Of a stretch of 64,000 nt of DNA, positions 1 to 8,224 are shown piece after piece (position 1 is the first letter of the stretch; each line of letters starts with the position of its first letter). The DNA comes from Undibacterium sp. Jales W-56. Its GTDB lineage: Bacteria; Pseudomonadota; Gammaproteobacteria; Burkholderiales; Burkholderiaceae_D. The stretch is from positions 620,001 through 684,000 of the forward strand of contig NZ_JAJLQW010000001.1 in the NCBI RefSeq assembly GCF_025548535.1, written 5' to 3'. Both the position numbers and the translations under genes were made by a program. The notes beneath the pieces are model-generated. The model ran no database searches, was not told the origin of the DNA, and saw only the letters and a list, made by a program, of their open reading frames with translations.

Positions 1-2
1 AA

Positions 3-479
3 GCCTTGCGCCTGCTGAGTAATCTGGAAACGGAAAAACGAAAATTGCTGCAGATCGTGTTGTTCGGGCAGCCGGAACTGGACGTCAAGCTGGCTCGTAA
101 CGAGATCCGTCAATTGGCGCAACGCATTACTTTTCACTATCATCTGCGCCCGCTGAATAAGCAAGAGATACAGGTTTATATCGCACACCGCCTGGCTGTT
201 GCCGGTTGCCAGCAGCAAAACCTGTTTAGCCGCGCCGCGCTGAGCATGCTGTACCTGAGCAGCGGCGGTATTCCTCGCTTATTGAATATTCTCGCCCACA
301 AGGCGCTGATGCTGAGCTTTGGCGCAGGCAAACCGCAGGTCGGTATACGCCAGGTTCTGCTGGCCGCTAACGACACGCTTGGCAGTACCAGTTTGTCCAG
401 TGTGCGCAACTGGTTCTCACGCTTATCACTGGGTCTGGCGGCGCTCGCTTTTATTTCGGTCTGGATATATCTCAAATGA
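3..479 (+). CDS. mshM: MshM-like AAA ATPase of the MSHA pilus system (5' end outside window)
   Basis: The reading frame is open to the left edge, so only the C-terminal ~159 residues are visible. They match the end of MshM/ExeA-type AAA ATPases: a stretch beginning LRLLSNLETEKRKLLQIVLFG, then QPELD, LAQR, the lid segment GGIPRLLNILAHKALML, and a single C-terminal membrane segment (SLGLAALAFISVWIYL). In this family the ATPase sits at the inner membrane and supports assembly of mannose-sensitive haemagglutinin type IV pili. Its stop codon overlaps the start of the MshN-like gene by 4 bp (ATGA), which implies translational coupling. The Walker A and B motifs would lie upstream of the window and cannot be checked. 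Confidence 0.85.
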   Translation, partial: ALRLLSNLETEKRKLLQIVLFGQPELDVKLARNEIRQLAQRITFHYHLRPLNKQEIQVYIAHRLAVAGCQQQNLFSRAALSMLYLSSGGIPRLLNILAHKALMLSFGAGKPQVGIRQVLLAANDTLGSTSLSSVRNWFSRLSLGLAALAFISVWIYLK

Positions 480-1720
480 GTCTGATCAATCAAATGTTGC
501 AGGATCTGGACAAGCGCGGCGTCGCGATTAACCCGCTTGAAACCGGTCCCGCAGCGGTCAGAGCGATTCCTGATGAGCCGTTTGGCCGTGATGCGGGTAT
601 CAGCCTGGCGCGCAAAATACTGCTAGCAAGTCTGATCGTCGCAGCCGCTGGGGTTGCTTTCTGGCTGGCCTGGCGACCAATTCGACCGACCAAGGGCATG
701 ACGGCGGCACTTGCAGCAACGCCAAAAAAAACAGCGCTATCCGCATCACAGCCGCCCGCAGCAGCAGTGACCGCCGACGCCAGCGCCAAAGCAGTGGCCG
801 GATCAGCCCGCTTAAACCAGGTAGAGCAGCAGCTCAATGCCGAAGCCTTGCCGCCTTTATCCGCGCAATTGCTGCATTTAAAAATGAGCCCGGATCTGGA
901 TGCAATAGGACGCTGGGCGATTGCGGAAAAAAATACACATGGTCGTGAGCGTGGCAGTGAGCTTCAACCTTCGCAAGCGCCAGGCAGAACTTCAGGCATT
1001 GCAGAAGGCCGTAGCGCATCAGCAGCCATGCCCGATCCGGCTGCGGGAATGTCATCGAATGCCCAATCCACCGTGCCGGCAGCGACTCCGGCACCAACAT
1101 CAGCGCCGACTATCACCGCGATTAAAACCGTTAAAGAAACCACGCCACAACAGCAGGCGGATAATGAATACCGCCAAGCGAGAAGTTTGCTGCAACAGGG
1201 CCGCAACGCCGATGCCATTGCCAGTCTGGAGCAAGTGCTTAAATTCGATCCGCAACATGCAGCAGCGCGGCAATCGCTGATCAGCATACTGATCGATAGC
1301 AAACGTCATGAAGACGCGATACGCTGGCTGCAAAGCGGCCTGGCGCTCGATAAGAGTCAAGTCAATCTGGCGATGATACTGGCGCGTTTGCAAGTTGAGA
1401 AACTCAGTGTTACATCGGCGATTGAAACCCTGCAGCGCAGCGTGAGTTATGCGGCAGAGCGCGCAGACTACCTGGCATTTCTGGCAGCGCTACAGCAGCG
1501 CGAAGGACATCATAAGGAAGCCGCAGATTTGTACGTCAACGCACTGAAGAAGAATCCGCAGAGCGGCGTATGGTGGATGGGTTTGGGGATTTCCCTGCAG
1601 GCGGACGGACGCAACAGCGACGCCACGGATGCATTCCAACGCGCCAAATCCAGCAATAGCCTCAGTCCCGAATTGCAGGCTTATGTAGAACAAAGAATCA
1701 GTCAATTACATGCCCGCTAA
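476..1720 (+). CDS. mshN: MshN-like tetratricopeptide pilus biogenesis protein
   Basis: This 414-residue protein starts with MSLINQMLQDLDKRG, the hallmark N-terminus of MshN/PilN-like partner proteins. One membrane anchor follows (about residues 43-66, ILLASLIVAAAGVAFWLAW). A low-complexity Ala/Pro/Thr linker then leads to TPR-like helices from about residue 225 to the end (for example ARSLLQQGRNADAIASLEQVL). The topology is a single-pass inner-membrane protein with a periplasmic TPR domain. It overlaps the ATPase gene by 4 bp and appears to end the pilus operon in this direction. mshE and mshG, which often follow mshN, are absent, and the next gene is convergent. Confidence 0.85.
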   Translation: MSLINQMLQDLDKRGVAINPLETGPAAVRAIPDEPFGRDAGISLARKILLASLIVAAAGVAFWLAWRPIRPTKGMTAALAATPKKTALSASQPPAAAVTADASAKAVAGSARLNQVEQQLNAEALPPLSAQLLHLKMSPDLDAIGRWAIAEKNTHGRERGSELQPSQAPGRTSGIAEGRSASAAMPDPAAGMSSNAQSTVPAATPAPTSAPTITAIKTVKETTPQQQADNEYRQARSLLQQGRNADAIASLEQVLKFDPQHAAARQSLISILIDSKRHEDAIRWLQSGLALDKSQVNLAMILARLQVEKLSVTSAIETLQRSVSYAAERADYLAFLAALQQREGHHKEAADLYVNALKKNPQSGVWWMGLGISLQADGRNSDATDAFQRAKSSNSLSPELQAYVEQRISQLHAR

Positions 1721-1766
1721 ACAGTCATGCGACAGCCTGTTTCCAGGCTTGTCCGCGCAGACAACG

Positions 1767-2003
1767 CTAATTGCTTGCCGTCAGATAAGCCACGCATTTA
1801 CGTACCAGCGGAGCGACTACCAGCACGGTAGGGAAGGCGATAGGCCAGGTACTTAAAAAACTTTTCAGCCAGCGTGTAGCAAAATCAGGCGTCATCCCCT
1901 GAGTCACGAACAGTACGACGGCAGAAATGATCGATACCATAATAATCGATAAGATGCCGCCGAATAAAAACGGTGCGAAGCGAGCAGGGACACGGCCTTT
2001 CAT
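1767..2003 (-). CDS. DUF2798 small membrane protein
   Basis: This 78-residue protein has two membrane helices: FAPFLFGGILSIIMVSIISA and, after the loop TPDFATRWLKSF, WPIAFPTVLVVAPLVRK. That pattern is typical of the DUF2798 family, whose function is unknown. I chose the ATG at 2003 because an AAGGAA ribosome site precedes it by 6 bases and the family begins there. A longer open frame reaching 2117 has no family match in its first 38 residues. The gene is convergent with mshN. Confidence 0.75.
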   Translation of the reverse strand: MKGRVPARFAPFLFGGILSIIMVSIISAVVLFVTQGMTPDFATRWLKSFLSTWPIAFPTVLVVAPLVRKCVAYLTASN

Positions 2004-2155
2004 GCAAAATTCCTTTGTACTGAACGACGAATAGTCATGGTCAATGGCGACGCTGAAAGCAGGCAATCCTGGCATGCGTTGATCATGCGATGACCTGTCA
2101 AAGCGGCTGATTGCCAAAGCCTATAGCTTGGATACTGGTTAGTGTATATCTAATC

Positions 2156-2234
2156 AGAACTTACGCAAAAAAGAAAAAATAACTGCCAAGACGCAAAGGG
2201 CACAGAATAAAACGAATTTTCTGGGCTTTGCGTC
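2156..2234. repeat. Half-copy of the dispersed terminal repeat plus a 9-bp dyad
   Basis: AGAACTTACGCAAAA at 2156-2170 matches the outer end of the ~205-bp dispersed repeats found elsewhere in this window. The typical interior does not follow. Instead GACGCAAAG (2190-2198) and CTTTGCGTC (2226-2234) form a perfect 9-bp dyad with a 27-bp loop. It lies between the DUF2798 gene and the secreted NTF2-like gene. It may be a decayed or hybrid copy. Confidence 0.4.
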
Positions 2235-2267
2235 TGGCCTATTAACTTAATCGATGAGGGCACTATT

Positions 2268-2810
2268 ATGCTCAAACTATTTTTCAATTATCTTTGCATC
2301 TTGTTTACCTCAGTATGTTTACCCGCCGCAGTCCATGCGGCGGATCCGGTGCCTGCGGTTGGGGCGAGCCAATCTCAAGCCGCACAGCCGGCCGAGGTCA
2401 ACGCCTTGCACGCTTTTCTCGATGAGTGGCATGACGATGCCGCCCATTCTCGCCTGGCGTATTTCGACAAGCTGGCTAAAAACGGCGTGTATATCGGCAC
2501 CGATAAAACCGAGCGCTGGACCCGTGATGAATTTAAGGCCTGGGCTAAAGTCCCCTTCGAGCGACCCAGCGCCTGGGCATTTAAAGCGGTCAAACGCAAC
2601 ATCGGCATGTCCGCCGATAAAGCCTGGTTCTGGTTCGATGAACAGCTAGCCACCCAGATGGGCATCTGCCAGGCGTCCGGGGTTGTACATAAAACGGATA
2701 AAGGTTTTGAGATTGAACACTATCAATTATCGATTGCGGTGCCGAATGAACTGGCGAATCAGGTGGTCGAGAGCATTAAAAAATTTGAAGCTGCCGAAAG
2801 CAAAAAGTAA
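2268..2810 (+). CDS. Secreted NTF2/SnoaL-like protein
   Basis: This 180-residue protein has a signal peptide (LFFNYLCILFTSVCLPAAVHA, cleavage near residue 24). The mature part resembles SnoaL/NTF2-like cone folds: an N-terminal helix (ALHAFLDEWHDDAAHSRLAYFDKLAKNGVYIGTDKTERWTR is split by a conserved TDKTE turn), a strand pair (AWFWFDEQLA) and a C-terminal helix. Proteins of this type bind small molecules or act as unspecialised enzymes in the periplasm, and no specific substrate can be read from the sequence. It appears to be a single-gene unit. Confidence 0.65.
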   Translation: MLKLFFNYLCILFTSVCLPAAVHAADPVPAVGASQSQAAQPAEVNALHAFLDEWHDDAAHSRLAYFDKLAKNGVYIGTDKTERWTRDEFKAWAKVPFERPSAWAFKAVKRNIGMSADKAWFWFDEQLATQMGICQASGVVHKTDKGFEIEHYQLSIAVPNELANQVVESIKKFEAAESKK

Positions 2811-3195
2811 TTAAATCTCATGATCAGCGCTCTTGTTTTGCTGACCCTTGCAATCAAATTTTTGCCAATGTGATCGTTGCGTTGATCAAGCCTTAGCCCG
2901 GCCGCGCTAAGAACGGCGGATCTCATTACGTTAAAGCCTTCCACGCATCGATTTTTCCAAATCGGGGGCGGACACCGGTAAACGCCGCGATATCCGCTGA
3001 TTCCGGTTCTTTGAGAGCTGAATATACTGGGGCGGTGTATATTTTTCACCGCTTGTAAATTAAGCGAAATCGGCAATAAATCAGTCAATACTCCCCTAAA
3101 AATGCATATTTATCGGCTTAATCCCGAAACTTCCGGCGCAGTGGCGGCAGACTTCCGTACAATATCGCTTTGTTTTACCAAAAAGAAGAATAAGC
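2811..3195. other. Intergenic stretch before ylqF
   Basis: About 385 bp without a convincing gene. Short open frames on both strands lack family features and ribosome sites. The segment must contain the promoter of ylqF. A weak purine-rich ribosome site (AAGAAG) lies 7 bases before its ATG. I see no clear terminator or repeat. Confidence 0.5.
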
Positions 3196-4140
3196 ATGTC
3201 CATACAATGGTTCCCCGGCCACATGAATGCTGCGCGCAAAAAAGCCGCAGAAACCATGGAAAGTACCGATCTGGTGATAGAAGTGCTGGATGCGCGTATT
3301 CCGCAAGCCAGTTGCAATCCTATGGTCGAGCAGCTGCGCAATTTTCGCCAGCGTCCTTGCCTGAAGATTTTGAATAAAAGCGATCTGGCTGATCCGCATG
3401 CGACCAAAGCCTGGCTGGATTTTTATAATGCCCAAAAGGGTGTGCATGCCGTTGCCTTGAGCTGCAAGAAGCCCTCTGACGTCGCCAAGGTGCCGGGTCT
3501 GGCGCTGGCGCTGGCGCCGCACCGCGCTGTGCCGACCAAGCCTTTGCGCATGATGATCATGGGGATTCCCAACGTCGGTAAATCGACGCTGATGAATGCC
3601 TTGCTGAAAAAACGTGTGGCGAATGTCGGCGATGAGCCTGCGGTAACCAAGGTGCAGCAACGCCTGTATCTCGGCAAGAATATGATCCTGGTGGATACGC
3701 CGGGCATGTTGTGGCCGAAGATCGCGCATCCTACCGACGGTCTGATGCTGGCGGCGAGTCATGCGGTCGGCGTGAATGCCTTGATCGAAGAAGAAGTGGC
3801 GACCTTCCTGGCGGAGCGTTTATTGCTGAATTATGCCAAGTTCCTGACTGCACGTTATGGTTTCCCTACTGAAGGCATCGATGGCGTCAGCGTGATCGAA
3901 GGCGTAGCGAAAAAACGTGCGTATCGACTCAAGGGCGGCGAGTGGGATCTGGAAAAAGCCGCACATACCTTGCTGCTCGATTATCGCAGCGGCGCGCTCG
4001 GACGCATCAGTCTGGAGACGCCGGCCAGCCGCGAACATCTGCTGGCGACTTATGTGCCGCCGGTATTGTTAGGCCAAGGTAAAACCACCGATGTCTCGCA
4101 AGGTGAGCAGGGCGAGCTGGACCCGCTGCCACGTCAGTAA
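3196..4140 (+). CDS. ylqF: Ribosome biogenesis GTPase YlqF/RbgA
   Basis: This 314-residue circularly permuted GTPase carries the G4 motif NKSD at residues 60-63, ahead of the G1 P-loop GIPNVGKS at 123-130 and G3 DTPG at 167-170. That order defines the YlqF/YawG group. The N-terminal IQWFPGHMNAARKK is also diagnostic. In Bacillus RbgA drives a late step in 50S subunit maturation, and the proteobacterial orthologue is presumed to act on the large subunit too. The gene stands alone between intergenic DNA and a convergent regulator gene. Confidence 0.92.
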   Translation: MSIQWFPGHMNAARKKAAETMESTDLVIEVLDARIPQASCNPMVEQLRNFRQRPCLKILNKSDLADPHATKAWLDFYNAQKGVHAVALSCKKPSDVAKVPGLALALAPHRAVPTKPLRMMIMGIPNVGKSTLMNALLKKRVANVGDEPAVTKVQQRLYLGKNMILVDTPGMLWPKIAHPTDGLMLAASHAVGVNALIEEEVATFLAERLLLNYAKFLTARYGFPTEGIDGVSVIEGVAKKRAYRLKGGEWDLEKAAHTLLLDYRSGALGRISLETPASREHLLATYVPPVLLGQGKTTDVSQGEQGELDPLPRQ

Positions 4141-4197
4141 ATTTCCAGTTGTACGGCGATGGCCTGAGATGCTTGCTGAACAGTGCTTGGCCGGACA

Positions 4198-4887
4198 TCA
4201 GCCGTTGATGACTTTGCGCGCAAATGATTCCAGGTAATCCATCAATGATTCTGCGGCCTTGACCGCTTGTTCTTCATTGCCCTTGGCAATTGCTTTGGCA
4301 AGCATCAGGTGGCAACGCGCTCCTTCCTCGATATCGCCTTCATGCTGAAACGCATACCAGAAGCGGCGACACTTAATCACAAGCGGCACCACCGCTGCCA
4401 CCGCAGACGGATTGCGGCAGGCTTCATGCACGACGTGATCGAAGGCCTGGTCGGCTGCCATGTATGCGTTCAGATCGGCGCATTTAGCGGCGATGATCAT
4501 GTGATTGGCGCACTCCACCATATCGCTGCGATGCTGGGGCGTGGCCCGGCGGGCGGCACTGCTGGCGATCAGTCGTTCAATCACCCGGCGGGTCTCGATC
4601 AGCGTCATATGCTCGGCAGCCTCGATGTCGCTGACGATCAGGCCGCGGCGCGGCAATTGCTGGATCAGACCGTTGGATGACATGCGCATCAGTGCTTCGC
4701 GCAGAGGCGTGCGGCCCAAGCCGGTTATATCGACTAATTCTGCTTCGACGATCGGCGAGCCCGGTTTGAGTTGCAAAGTAACGATCATGCTTTCTATCGC
4801 ATCGTAGGCGATGTCGGCAGCGCGCAGCTTGGGTGCCGGAAAGGTCAGCGGCATGGACGGTGTGGGCTTAGGGGCAGTGGCAAGCAT
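4198..4887 (-). CDS. GntR/FadR-family regulator with FCD domain
   Basis: This 229-residue regulator has an N-terminal winged helix (AYDAIESMIVTLQLKPGSPI, then TGLGRTPLREALMRMSSNGLI) and a C-terminal all-helical FCD ligand domain. Putative metal/ligand residues are visible: Asp and His in DQAFDHVVHEA and His in ARCHLMLAKAI. It is encoded just downstream of, and in the same direction as, the DapA-family gene, with 189 bp between them. Together with the hydroxyproline epimerase this suggests control of hydroxyproline or amino-acid use, which is inference from context. Confidence 0.82.
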   Translation of the reverse strand: MLATAPKPTPSMPLTFPAPKLRAADIAYDAIESMIVTLQLKPGSPIVEAELVDITGLGRTPLREALMRMSSNGLIQQLPRRGLIVSDIEAAEHMTLIETRRVIERLIASSAARRATPQHRSDMVECANHMIIAAKCADLNAYMAADQAFDHVVHEACRNPSAVAAVVPLVIKCRRFWYAFQHEGDIEEGARCHLMLAKAIAKGNEEQAVKAAESLMDYLESFARKVING

Positions 4888-5076
4888 CAGGCATCCGGAT
4901 TCTGTATTTTGTATTTTGTATGGATTTTATCGGTAATTTTTCGAATTTTACTTGGTTATTTTGTGTTTTATTAAATTCTCGTATGGTTGCGGGTTGTTAA
5001 TCCAAGATTGGCATTGCGCCAACCCCGGATGATGTTGCGATCAATCAGCGCTGACCAGACTCAAAGGCAAGCAGAC

Positions 5077-5988
5077 TCAGAGGTAAGCAGACACATCGGG
5101 TCGATGGTCCAAAGCCTTGCGCACGATGGCCGTCACCCGTTCGCGCTCCGCGCCGACTAAGGGCTGGCGTGGCAGACGGACATTTTCATTGCCGACACCG
5201 GCGAGTGCTTCAACCAGTTTCAGATTTTGTACCAGCTTGGTCGAGACATCGAGGTGTAATAAGGGCATAAACCATTGATACAGCGTCAGCGCTTCATCGT
5301 AACGCTTTGCCTGCATCAAGTTATACAGCGCGACAGTTTCTTTGGGAAACGCGACCACCAGTCCCGCCAGCAAACCGTCCGCACCGACTGCCAGACCTTC
5401 AAACGACAGATCATCCACGCCCATGAATAATTGATAGCGATGGCCGACTGCGTTGCGCAGATCGGTGATGCGGCGAATATTGTCGGTCGATTCTTTGATC
5501 GCGACCAGCCATTCGCAATCCGCGAGATCCTGAAAATCTTCCGGCGTCAGATCGACTTTATAAGTGACGGGATTGTTGTAGACCATGATCGGTAGTTGCG
5601 CCGCTTTGGCGATCGTACGCAGATTGTCTTTGGCTTCGCGCGCATCGGCGGCATACAGCACTGAAGGCATCACCATGAATCCCTGCACACCTAGGTCGGC
5701 CGCTTGCCGGACGAAGCGCACGGCATTCGCGGTGCGGGTTTCGGACACATTGACTAAAACGGGGACGCGTTGGTCCGCAACCTCCAAAGCGATTTTGGTT
5801 ACTTCCAATTTTTCATCAAACGACAAGGTGCTGGCTTCCCCCAGCGAACCGCAGGTCACCAGTCCATGCACGCCGCTGTCGATCTGGAAGGCATAGTGCT
5901 TTGCCATCTCGGCATGATCAAGCTCCTCGTTGGCTTTAAATTTAGTGGTGACTGCAGAGAAGACGCCGCGCCATTTGCTGTTGTTCAT
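5077..5988 (-). CDS. DapA-family lyase, probably 1-pyrroline-4-hydroxy-2-carboxylate deaminase
   Basis: This 303-residue TIM barrel belongs to the dihydrodipicolinate synthase/N-acetylneuraminate lyase superfamily. The Schiff-base lysine is K165 (LVAIKESTDN), the catalytic tyrosine is Y137 (MVYNNP), and the glycine loop is TCGSLGEASTLS. Next to a 4-hydroxyproline epimerase the best role is the deaminase that turns 1-pyrroline-4-hydroxy-2-carboxylate into alpha-ketoglutarate semialdehyde. Other family roles (2-keto-3-deoxy sugar acid dehydratase) cannot be excluded from sequence alone. It is divergent from the PAS-AraC regulator across an AT-rich 226-bp gap. Confidence 0.75.
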   Translation of the reverse strand: MNNSKWRGVFSAVTTKFKANEELDHAEMAKHYAFQIDSGVHGLVTCGSLGEASTLSFDEKLEVTKIALEVADQRVPVLVNVSETRTANAVRFVRQAADLGVQGFMVMPSVLYAADAREAKDNLRTIAKAAQLPIMVYNNPVTYKVDLTPEDFQDLADCEWLVAIKESTDNIRRITDLRNAVGHRYQLFMGVDDLSFEGLAVGADGLLAGLVVAFPKETVALYNLMQAKRYDEALTLYQWFMPLLHLDVSTKLVQNLKLVEALAGVGNENVRLPRQPLVGAERERVTAIVRKALDHRPDVSAYL

Positions 5989-6097
5989 GCTGTTTCCTTG
6001 ATGGTTGATATGAGTGGTGGATTACTTAGCTCTGAAATTTCAGGGGACGAGGTAAATCATTGGATGAAGATGAAAATCGATGGACTATGCTAATATC

Positions 6098-6126
6098 CTT
6101 TAAATATATTTACAATATATTTAAAG
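6098..6126. promoter_or_regulatory. Perfect 12-bp palindrome, likely operator between divergent genes
   Basis: CTTTAAATATAT and ATATATTTAAAG are exact reverse complements separated by TTACA. The site lies in the AT-rich region between the DapA-family gene (minus) and the PAS-AraC regulator (plus), 110 bp upstream of the former. Position and symmetry suggest an operator for one of the two local regulators. Which one binds is unknown. Confidence 0.55.
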
Positions 6127-6214
6127 TGTTGCATGATATTTAAAATATTGTTGAATTTTTATCTTGTTGCAGTTGTTCCATGTAAAATGAATAATATTAA
6201 TTATTTTTTCAATA

Positions 6215-7015
6215 ATGCTTCGGCTACTATCCATGCTCATTGATTCCATGCCCATCGCCTCTAGCGCCGACGTTAATTCCAAGCGACATCAAATTGCCAA
6301 TGAAATTGCCGACGTCTTTTTTGCTGAAGCTCTATTTGATGCGATGCCGGATGTGGTTTTTTTCGTCAAAGACATGGCGGGGCGCTACGTGGTGGTGAAT
6401 CAGACTCTGGTGAACAGGATAGGCGAAAGAGAGAAAGCGGCATTGATAGGGCGGACTGCAGCGCAGGTTTTCCCCGCGTCGTTAGCGGTCAACTACGATG
6501 AGCAGGATCAGCTGGTGCTGAATGGCGATACCGCGCTGAACGATCAACTGGAACTGCATCTGTATCCGAATCGGGATCCGGGCTGGTGCCTGACCAAGAA
6601 GCTGCCTTTGCGCGACGTGAATAATGTGATCATCGGCTTGACCGGCATCTCGCGCGATCTGGCGATGCCGGACCAGCGCCACCCGATTTATCATCAGATT
6701 GCCGCCGCGGTACGGCACTTGCACAGCCATTATTTCCAGAATATCCAGATGGCGGATCTGGCGCAGTTGACCGGCTTATCGGTGGCGCAGATAGAGCGTT
6801 ATTTCCACAAAATATTTGCGCTGACACCCCGTCAGATGATTATCAAAATCCGGCTTGATGCGGCCTCATCGATGCTGGCCGATCCGACCAAGACCATCAC
6901 CGATATTTCCGCCGCCTGCGGTTATCAGGATCACAGCGCCTTCTCCAGAATGTTTAAATCCACCGTGGGCATGACGCCCAGCGATTATCGCAATGTCGTT
7001 CTGAGCCGGGCTTAA
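6215..7015 (+). CDS. AraC-family regulator with N-terminal PAS domain
   Basis: This 266-residue protein has a PAS domain (about residues 40-150; ALFDAMPDVVFFVKDMAGRY, PLRDVNNVIIGLTGISRD) followed by a two-helix AraC DNA-binding domain (about 165-262; QMADLAQLTGLSVAQIERYFHK, then ITDISAACGYQDHSAFSRMFK, ending GMTPSDYRN). The usual cupin ligand domain is replaced by PAS, so the effector may be a small molecule bound by PAS. It is convergent with the epimerase and divergent from the DapA-family gene. The start is uncertain because no ribosome site precedes the ATG at 6215; ATGs at 6233 and 6248 are alternatives. Confidence 0.82.
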   Translation: MLRLLSMLIDSMPIASSADVNSKRHQIANEIADVFFAEALFDAMPDVVFFVKDMAGRYVVVNQTLVNRIGEREKAALIGRTAAQVFPASLAVNYDEQDQLVLNGDTALNDQLELHLYPNRDPGWCLTKKLPLRDVNNVIIGLTGISRDLAMPDQRHPIYHQIAAAVRHLHSHYFQNIQMADLAQLTGLSVAQIERYFHKIFALTPRQMIIKIRLDAASSMLADPTKTITDISAACGYQDHSAFSRMFKSTVGMTPSDYRNVVLSRA

Positions 7016-7050
7016 ACATTGTTGCTAAGGCTATGCGCGCTCCGCAGGTT

Positions 7051-8001
7051 TTAGCGGATTCCCCAGACGAACGGGTCAGCTTCATCCAGGAGTAAGGTCG
7101 CCTCGGCATTCACATAAGCGCGACCGCGTATGCTGGGTCGGATTTCATCGGCCTGAAGCGTGCTGCCTGTGCGCTTATACGAGGCTTCAAACACGCTGCC
7201 GATGATGCTTTCCTGGCGCCAGATGTCGCCTTCCGCCAATTTGCCATCGGCTGCCAGGCAAGCTAATTTTGCACTGGTGCCGGTCCCGCAGGGTGAACGG
7301 TCATAGGCTTTGCCAGGGCACAGGACAAAATTCCTGCTGTGGTTTTGCGATGAAGCGGGCGGCGCAAATAACTCGATGTGATCAATTAGCGCAGCATGTT
7401 CACCCGCGATGCCTTGTGCTTCAAGCGCCTGCCGTACGCGCCAGCAATAATCGCTGAGGGTATCGATATTGGATGGATCGAGTTGCAATCCGTGCCCGGC
7501 AATTAAAAAGAACCAGTTGCCGCCCCAGGCAATATCCCCGACCACCCGACCGATACCGTCGACCTCCAGCGTCACCGCATGCCGGTAACGGCGCGCCGGC
7601 ACATTATGCACAGTCACGCTATGATCGGCATGCAATTCGACTGACACAATTCCGACCGGGGTTTCGATGCGATGCGGACCGATACCGATCTTGTTTTGGT
7701 AGGCAAGACTCACGACAAAACCTATCATGCCGTGACCGCACATACCGAGATAGCCGACGTTATTAAAAAAAATCACGCCGACTGCACATGAGCTATCGTG
7801 CGGCGCACAGGCCAGCGCGCCGACGATGACATCGGAGCCTCGCGGTTCGCACACTGTCGCAGAGCGATAGTGATCGAATTCCGCCTTAAAGCGCGCCAGC
7901 CGTTCTGTCAATGGACCATCGCCGAGATCGGGGCCGCCGTCGACAATCAGACGGGTAGGTTCGCCGCCGGTATGGGAATCGATAATCAATATTTTTTTCA
8001 T
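7051..8001 (-). CDS. 4-hydroxyproline 2-epimerase (proline racemase family)
   Basis: This 316-residue enzyme shows both catalytic cysteines of the family: C88 in GMCGHGMIG and C238 in [15 protein letters not shown], with the N-terminal [11 protein letters not shown] Cys/Cys pair means an epimerase/racemase and not the trans-3-hydroxyproline dehydratase, which has Thr in the second position. It would convert trans-4-hydroxy-L-proline to cis-4-hydroxy-D-proline in the cytoplasm. The D-hydroxyproline oxidase/dehydrogenase and the semialdehyde dehydrogenase needed to finish the pathway are not in this window. Confidence 0.88.
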   Translation of the reverse strand: MKKILIIDSHTGGEPTRLIVDGGPDLGDGPLTERLARFKAEFDHYRSATVCEPRGSDVIVGALACAPHDSSCAVGVIFFNNVGYLGMCGHGMIGFVVSLAYQNKIGIGPHRIETPVGIVSVELHADHSVTVHNVPARRYRHAVTLEVDGIGRVVGDIAWGGNWFFLIAGHGLQLDPSNIDTLSDYCWRVRQALEAQGIAGEHAALIDHIELFAPPASSQNHSRNFVLCPGKAYDRSPCGTGTSAKLACLAADGKLAEGDIWRQESIIGSVFEASYKRTGSTLQADEIRPSIRGRAYVNAEATLLLDEADPFVWGIR

Positions 8002-8224
8002 ACGACAAGGATACTCAACTGAATTTGATTTGTCTTGACGGATTACGGCAGTTTTTCATATGGAAACGGCATAGCCGAAGCATCATGGGCTTTAAAATAG
8101 GCACATGCCTGCAGATTGGCGATCGGATAGCGCGCATAAAATTTGCCATGCGATAATGCATGTTGAATTACGAAAAATACCATCACTTTGCATGAATTTC
8201 GGACCACGCCAACGCGAATCATCA

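Noticed and set aside
1728..1758. Hairpin AGCCTG/CAGGCT after mshN as a terminator
   Set aside because: The stem is only 6 bp and has no T-run.
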